Origin: Pseudomonas sp. MYb185 | GTDB lineage: Bacteria > Pseudomonadota > Gammaproteobacteria > Pseudomonadales > Pseudomonadaceae | DNA: 39,946 nt | NCBI RefSeq assembly: GCF_002979975.1 | Contig: NZ_PCQD01000020.1 | Location: 1 to 39,946 of the forward strand | Direction of reading: 5' to 3' | Shown here: in pieces, positions 35,508-39,946 of the stretch | Layout of the letters: each line of letters opens with the position of its first letter | How positions within the stretch are numbered: position 1 is the stretch's first letter | Program-made: the position numbers and the translations under genes | Notes under the pieces: model-generated | Told to the model about the DNA's origin: nothing | What the model saw: only the letters and a program-made list of their open reading frames with translations | Database searches by the model: none

Positions 35508-37064
35508 ATGACACATTTCGAATCCGTACCGGCAACGCACAGCAATCAGTGGCTGGTGCTGACCGATAACGAGGGGCTGGTGGTGCATGCCAGCGAGGCG
35601 TTCTGCAACGCGGCAGGTCATCCGCCGGAACAGTTACTGGGACAACCCATTGCCATCCTGCGCCACCCGGACATGCCCAAGGGGCCGATCGCCGACCTGT
35701 GGGAAACCCTGGGTCGCGGGGAGTCCTGGATGGGTATGCTGAAGAACCGGCGAGCCGATGGCAGCGACTTCTGGGTCGATGCCTATATCAGTCCGATCCA
35801 GGCAGCGGATGGTCAGGTACTGGAATACCAGGCCATCTACCGCGATCCGGACCCCGAGATCATTCGCCGCACCCAGCGGGTATATCGGATACGCAGCCAG
35901 GGCCGGCAACCGAGCGAACTGCGCTGGCCCCGGTTGTCAGCCCCCATGCTGCAGACCCTGCTGGCCAGCCTGGCCTTCCTGCCCCTGGCTGTGCTGGCCT
36001 TCCGGCAAGCCCCGCTGACCGCCGGCCTGCTGTTCCTGCTCGGTATTGTGCTGAGCGGGTGCGCGCTGTGCTGGCATGGCCGGGCGCTGGCCCGTCTGGT
36101 CAACCACTGCCGCAGTCTGGTCAGTCACCCGATCAAGCAACTGATCTATACCGGCCGCACCGATGCAGTCGGCCAGATCGAACTGGCCATGCGCCTGCTG
36201 ACGGTCAGGCTGGAGGTCATGGTGGCGCGGATCCATGACAGCAGCCAGCAGGTTGCCGGTCATGTCGCCCAGGTCAGCGACCTGCTCGACCTCAGCAGTA
36301 CCGCTTCCCTGGGGCAGCAATCGGCACTGCAGGCCATTGCTGCGGCCGTCGAAGAATTCACCGCCACCATCCGCGAGGTGGCGGCCAATACCCACACCGC
36401 TGCCGAACTGGGCAGCAGCAACCGGGAATATGGCGACCTTGGTTTGCAACGCACCCAGGCCGCGCAGCAAAGCATCCAGGTCCTGGCCGGCGAGCTGCAG
36501 CAATCGGCCCGGACCGTCGCCCATCTCAACCATGACAGTCAGGCGATCGGCCGGATACTCGACGTGATCCATTCGATCGCCGAGCAGACCAATCTGCTAG
36601 CCTTGAACGCCGCCATAGAAGCCGCCCGGGCTGGAGACAATGGCCGGGGCTTTGCCGTGGTGGCCGATGAGGTGCGCTCCCTGGCCCAGCGTACCCAGGC
36701 GTCCACCGATGAGATTCAGCAACTGATCAGCGCACTGCAGCAGGGCACCGGCAAGGTGGTCCAGGCCATCGAGCAGGGCGTGCAGCAGTCCCGCCAGAGC
36801 GTGGACCATATCAACGCCAGTGCCGAGGCGCTGGACGGCATTGCCCTGAGTATCGGTCGCAGTGACCAGCTCAACCGGCAGATCGCTGCCGCCAGCGACC
36901 AGCAGAACCAGGCAGCCGCCGACATCAGTCAGCAGATACACGCCATCCATACCCTGGCCAGTGATACCAGTCTGCAATTGCAGCAGACGTTGCACGCAGC
37001 GGAATCGGTCAGCGCCCAGATGCTGCGCCAGCAGGCGCTGATCAGCCTGTTGCGCAGACACTGA
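35508..37064 (+). CDS. PAS-domain methyl-accepting chemotaxis protein (Aer-like energy-taxis receptor)
   Basis: This 518-residue receptor has no periplasmic sensor. An N-terminal PAS domain (about 15-115) carries the Aer/BdlA-type pattern [19 protein letters not shown] and [20 protein letters not shown]. It is followed by two adjacent transmembrane helices (about 145-190) and the signalling domain with [17 protein letters not shown] and [19 protein letters not shown]. Aer-type receptors bind FAD in the PAS domain and report redox or respiratory state. The ATG at 35508 has GAGGGA 7 nt upstream; an in-frame start at 35448 runs through the terminator and was rejected. No sigma-28 promoter was seen in the short gap, so its promoter may lie within the DUF1329 gene, or it relies on read-through. 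Confidence 0.88.
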   Translation: MTHFESVPATHSNQWLVLTDNEGLVVHASEAFCNAAGHPPEQLLGQPIAILRHPDMPKGPIADLWETLGRGESWMGMLKNRRADGSDFWVDAYISPIQAADGQVLEYQAIYRDPDPEIIRRTQRVYRIRSQGRQPSELRWPRLSAPMLQTLLASLAFLPLAVLAFRQAPLTAGLLFLLGIVLSGCALCWHGRALARLVNHCRSLVSHPIKQLIYTGRTDAVGQIELAMRLLTVRLEVMVARIHDSSQQVAGHVAQVSDLLDLSSTASLGQQSALQAIAAAVEEFTATIREVAANTHTAAELGSSNREYGDLGLQRTQAAQQSIQVLAGELQQSARTVAHLNHDSQAIGRILDVIHSIAEQTNLLALNAAIEAARAGDNGRGFAVVADEVRSLAQRTQASTDEIQQLISALQQGTGKVVQAIEQGVQQSRQSVDHINASAEALDGIALSIGRSDQLNRQIAAASDQQNQAAADISQQIHAIHTLASDTSLQLQQTLHAAESVSAQMLRQQALISLLRRH

Positions 37065-37134
37065 ATGAAGAGCGTTTCCGGACTACTTACGGCGCCCTGA
37101 TCTTGACCGAGTTCACGCCTGGACCGTAACGCAA

Positions 37135-37163
37135 TTGCAATAAGCGAAGCGGGTTGATAGATT
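37135..37163 (+). promoter_or_regulatory. Possible sigma-70 promoter for the DUF3015 gene
   Basis: TTGCAA (37135-37140), a 17-bp spacer, and TAGATT (37158-37163) lie 36 bp before the ATG. Both hexamers match at four of six positions, so this is only a reasonable candidate. Confidence 0.35.
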
Positions 37164-37198
37164 CCGTGGCTTCTTCATACACGAATGGAAAAACTCCC

Positions 37199-37687
37199 AT
37201 GAAACGGATCCTGCTCGGTTCCCTGCTTGCCGCCGCTTCCCTCAACGCTTTCGCCACCGCACCGGGCGGTCCTGGTTGCGGCTGGGGCAACATGCTGTTC
37301 GAAGGCCAGCGCGGCCTGCCGTCCCACCTGGTTGCCTCCATCACCAACGGTACTTCCGGCAATGCCACCTTCGGCATGACCTCGGGTACCAACGGTTGCG
37401 ATACCAGTGGCGCACTGGCCTACCATGGCAAGTCGATGATCGTACTGAGCAGCATCATGAACGAGCTGTCCGAAGACATGGCCCGCGGCGAAGGCGAAGC
37501 CCTGACCACCTATGCCGTGGTACTGGGTGTGCCGGCCGAAGATCGCGCACATTTCGCCGCCGTGACCAGCCAGCACTTCAATGACATCTTCAGCTCCGCC
37601 GATGTCACCGCCGAGCAGGTTCACGCTGCCACTCTGGCGGTGATGAAGCAGGACGCGGTTCTGGCCAAGTACGCCGATCAGGCCTGA
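37199..37687 (+). CDS. DUF3015 family secreted protein
   Basis: This 162-residue protein has a signal peptide (about 1-19, ending NAFA) and a mature start rich in Gly and Cys (APGGPGCGWGNMLFEGQRG). SHLVASITNGTSGNATFGMT is the signature region of DUF3015, known in pseudomonads without an assigned function. Two cysteines in the mature part (PGCGWG and NGCDTSG) may form a disulfide. The ATG at 37199 is preferred over an in-frame start 15 codons upstream, because it gives a proper signal peptide. It is followed by the DUF4105 gene 94 bp downstream. Confidence 0.85.
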   Translation: MKRILLGSLLAAASLNAFATAPGGPGCGWGNMLFEGQRGLPSHLVASITNGTSGNATFGMTSGTNGCDTSGALAYHGKSMIVLSSIMNELSEDMARGEGEALTTYAVVLGVPAEDRAHFAAVTSQHFNDIFSSADVTAEQVHAATLAVMKQDAVLAKYADQA

Positions 37688-37706
37688 TCTCCGCACTACC
37701 GTTCCG

Positions 37707-37728
37707 GGCCAGCGTGCACACGCTGGCC
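37707..37728. other. Perfect stem-loop between the DUF3015 and DUF4105 genes
   Basis: GGCCAGCGTGCACACGCTGG followed by CC is a 22-bp near-perfect inverted repeat starting 19 bp after the DUF3015 stop codon. The tail lacks a T-tract, so it may be a weak terminator or an mRNA-stabilising hairpin rather than a strong stop. Confidence 0.5.
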
Positions 37729-37781
37729 ACGGGCACTCCCCGGTGTCGGCTGACACCTCCGCTTTTCCACTCCGGCCCCGC

Positions 37782-39638
37782 ATGTCCATACGTTTGCTCC
37801 CCCTGCTGCTGAGCCTGCTCGGCATTGCCGTACAGGCGGCCCCGCAACCTGATGCAGCCACGCTGCAGAGATTGGCCGACGCCCCCTACTGGATTTCGCT
37901 CGGGCATTACGAGCGGCAGACATTCGGCGGCTGGCGCAGCTACGTCGATGATGCCGACTTCTTCCTGGCGGACGATGGCGAACGCTCGCCATTGGCGGAG
38001 CTGGCGGCCACGATTGAGGGCCTGCATGCCGACCCGGAGTTGGCCGACGCGCATCCGCAGTGCCGCTTCCCATCGCGCACCCGCTGGTTGCGGCAGCAGC
38101 TGGTGCTGGATGATCTACCGGTGGTGGAATGCGCGGAATTCGATACCTGGTATGCCGATATCGATCCGCATACCACGGTGCTGGTGTTTCCCGATGCCTA
38201 CCTGAACAGCCCCTCGTCCATGTTCGGACACACGCTGCTGCGCATCGACTCGGCCGCCACCGAAGGCAGCGGCACCGCGCTGCTCAGCTATGCATTGAAC
38301 TTCGGCGCCATGATCGAAGGCATGGACAACAGCATCCTGTATGCCTGGAAGGGGCTGGCCGGCGGGTATCCCGGGCAGTTCGCGCTGCTGCCCTACCGCG
38401 AGAAGATCAGCGAGTACAGCAGTCTGGAAAACCGCGACCTGTGGGAGTACCAGCTCGACCTGACGCCCGAGGAAACCGGGCGCATGATCGAACATGTCTG
38501 GGAACTGCGACAGATCCGCTTCGACTACTTCTTCTTCGATGAAAACTGCTCGTACCGCCTGCTCGAACTGCTGGAAATCGCCCGCCCCGGCCTGCGGTTG
38601 ATCGAGCAGTTTCCGCTGACCGCCATCCCCGCCGACACCGTGCGGGCGGTGAAGGATGCCGGCCTGGTGCAGGACATCAACTACCGGCCCTCCCGGGAAA
38701 AGGAACTGCTGGCCCGCGCCGCGCCACTGCAGCCCGCGGAAGTCAGCTGGGCCCAGGCACTGGCTGCCGATACCGGACTGCTCGAGGATGCCGCGTTCCA
38801 GACCCTGCCCGCTGAGCGTCAGGCGCTGATCCAGGAAACCGCCTACCGCCTGCTGCGCTACCAGGCCGCCGGCCAGGAGCGCGATGCCGACAATGCCGCA
38901 CGCAGCTTCCGCATGTTGCAGGCGATCAACCAGAACCCACCACCACGGCTGGAAATCGCCACGCCGACGCTGCCCGAAGACGGGCATGAATCACGTACCT
39001 GGCAGTTGGCGCTCGGCAGCCAGGATCACCGCGCCTTTGCCGAGTACGGCCTGCGCATGGCCTACCATGACCTGAACGACAACCTGGCAGGCTTCCCGCT
39101 GGGTGCGCAGATCGAGCTGGGCAAGCTGCGCGTGCGGCAGTATGAAGGCAATCACTGGCAACTGGAGGAACTGGGGCTGGTCAGCATCCGCTCGCTGACG
39201 CCACGCAACCAGTTGCTCAAGCCCTGGTCCTGGCAGGTGGAAACCGGCCTGGAGCGGGTCGCAGGCAAGGATGGCAAACGGCGGCTGGTGGGCCACCTGA
39301 ATGGCGGCGCCGGCTTTACCTGGCAGCTCAGCGAGCAAGTACTGGGTTACGCTCTGGCCACCCTGCGCGTCGAGCACCATCGGGACTTCGCCGCCACCCT
39401 GAGTCCGGCAGCCGGTTTTGACAGCGGCCTGTTGTGGCGCAATCGCGCCGGCAATCTGCTGCTGGAGGCCCAGGCGGACTATTTCCATAATGGCGAGGTA
39501 CGTCGCCGCCTGGGGCTGACCCAGCAACTGGAGCTGGGCCGAAACCTCGGCCTGCGGCTGACCGCCCAGCGCGAATTCAGCCACTGGGGCGCACCGCAGA
39601 ATGAAGTAATGCTGCAGCTGCGCTGGTATCACTACTAA
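37782..39638 (+). CDS. DUF4105 domain (Lnb-like periplasmic) protein with C-terminal beta-rich region
   Basis: This 618-residue protein has a signal peptide (about 1-18, ending VQAA). The DUF4105/Lnb-type domain contains VLVFPDAYLNSPSSMFGHTL, NSILYAWKGLAGGYPGQF and FDYFFFDENCSYRLLELLE. The conserved His in MFGHTLLRID and Cys in ENCSYRLL resemble the His/Cys pair of papain-like NlpC/P60-type folds; that link is inference. The C-terminal 220 residues alternate hydrophobic and polar residues and end LRWYHY, suggesting a small outer-membrane barrel. The ATG at 37782 is preferred over a GTG at 37743 because it yields a clean signal peptide, but neither has a clear ribosome binding site. The last codons are part of the downstream tandem repeat. 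Confidence 0.83.
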   Translation: MSIRLLPLLLSLLGIAVQAAPQPDAATLQRLADAPYWISLGHYERQTFGGWRSYVDDADFFLADDGERSPLAELAATIEGLHADPELADAHPQCRFPSRTRWLRQQLVLDDLPVVECAEFDTWYADIDPHTTVLVFPDAYLNSPSSMFGHTLLRIDSAATEGSGTALLSYALNFGAMIEGMDNSILYAWKGLAGGYPGQFALLPYREKISEYSSLENRDLWEYQLDLTPEETGRMIEHVWELRQIRFDYFFFDENCSYRLLELLEIARPGLRLIEQFPLTAIPADTVRAVKDAGLVQDINYRPSREKELLARAAPLQPAEVSWAQALAADTGLLEDAAFQTLPAERQALIQETAYRLLRYQAAGQERDADNAARSFRMLQAINQNPPPRLEIATPTLPEDGHESRTWQLALGSQDHRAFAEYGLRMAYHDLNDNLAGFPLGAQIELGKLRVRQYEGNHWQLEELGLVSIRSLTPRNQLLKPWSWQVETGLERVAGKDGKRRLVGHLNGGAGFTWQLSEQVLGYALATLRVEHHRDFAATLSPAAGFDSGLLWRNRAGNLLLEAQADYFHNGEVRRRLGLTQQLELGRNLGLRLTAQREFSHWGAPQNEVMLQLRWYHY

Positions 39639-39640
39639 CC

Positions 39641-39946
39641 GGGGCGTAGCGCCCTGCGCTACGCCGACAGGCCCGCAGCGGCACCCGCAGCATGTCGTCG
39701 CGCAGGGGCGCGACAACCCGAAAAGCGCGCCCTCGAGCATTAATGCCACAACTGCGCTGGTATCACGGGGTGTAGCGCCCCTGCGCTACGCCGACAGACC
39801 CGCAGCGGCACCCATAGCATGTCGTCGCGCAGGGGCGCGACAACCCGAAAAGCGCGCCCTCGAGCATTGATGCCACAACTGCGCTGGTATCACGGGGTGT
39901 AGCGCCCCTGCGCTACGCCGACAGACCCGCAGCGGCACCCATAGCA
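39641..39946. repeat. 127-bp tandem repeat array with internal hairpins, continuing past the window
   Basis: Unit 1 is 39641-39766, unit 2 is 39767-39893 and unit 3 is partial (39894-39946). Units 1 and 2 differ at only a few positions; the visible 53 bp of unit 3 is identical to unit 2. Each unit holds two inverted repeats. In unit 1 they are GGCGTAGCG/CGCTACGCC (39643-39651 with 39657-39665) and GTCGCGC/GCGCGAC (39697-39703 with 39708-39714). Each full unit ends in a 26-bp near copy of the DUF4105 gene's last codons. It resembles a REP/BIME-like array. Confidence 0.85.

Noticed and set aside
39641..39946. CRISPR array
   Set aside because: The repeats are directly joined 127-bp units without short repeats and unique spacers, and no cas gene is present.

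Overview
The window looks like a chromosomal segment of a high-GC gammaproteobacterium of the Pseudomonas / Halopseudomonas group. The case rests on the VgrG N-terminus, the HBM-type and PAS-type chemoreceptors, the VC0807-like, DUF3015 and DUF4105 proteins, and above all a complete phenol meta-cleavage operon in the exact dmpKLMNOPQBCDEFGHI order known from pseudomonads. No tRNA, rRNA, insertion sequence, phage gene or CRISPR array was seen.

Layout. (1) 1-4023: the 5' part of a type VI secretion spike gene (vgrG, running off the left edge), a VC0807-like membrane protein, a dispersed palindromic repeat, and a chemoreceptor with a textbook FliA (sigma-28) promoter. (2) 4066-9144: an octahaem cytochrome c fused to TPR repeats, then an acyl-CoA ligase and a second copy of the DmpE hydratase (about 73% identical to the copy in the main operon). 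(3) 9369-13584: an outer-membrane porin of the alginate-export family, a periplasmic type I sulfatase and a convergent AraC/XylS-type regulator. (4) 13699-26307, minus strand: a GlcG/HbpS-like gene at the tail, preceded by the 15-gene phenol hydroxylase and meta-pathway operon, which turns phenol into pyruvate and acetyl-CoA. (5) 26692-28404: the sigma-54 activator DmpR, divergent from dmpK. (6) 28714-35443: a four-gene envelope cassette of a beta-propeller lipoprotein, an RND/MMPL transporter, a DUF1302 outer-membrane protein and a DUF1329 periplasmic protein, closed by a good intrinsic terminator. (7) 35508-39638: a PAS-type energy-taxis receptor, a DUF3015 protein and a DUF4105 protein, then a 127-bp tandem repeat running off the right edge.

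The most interesting observation is regulatory. The dmpR gene is flanked on both sides by promoters of the same design: two 16-bp DmpR-type sites with centres exactly 30 bp apart, an IHF consensus match, and a canonical -24/-12 (TGGCAC-N5-TTGC) promoter. One faces dmpK, as known for the Po promoter. The other faces the four-gene envelope cassette and carries a perfect TTGATCAATTGATCAA palindrome. This predicts that an uncharacterised RND/DUF1302/DUF1329/beta-propeller system is switched on by phenols together with their catabolism, as an envelope trafficking, efflux or tolerance arm of the phenol regulon.

Start codons were chosen by ribosome binding sites and family alignment from memory. No database search or structure prediction was run.
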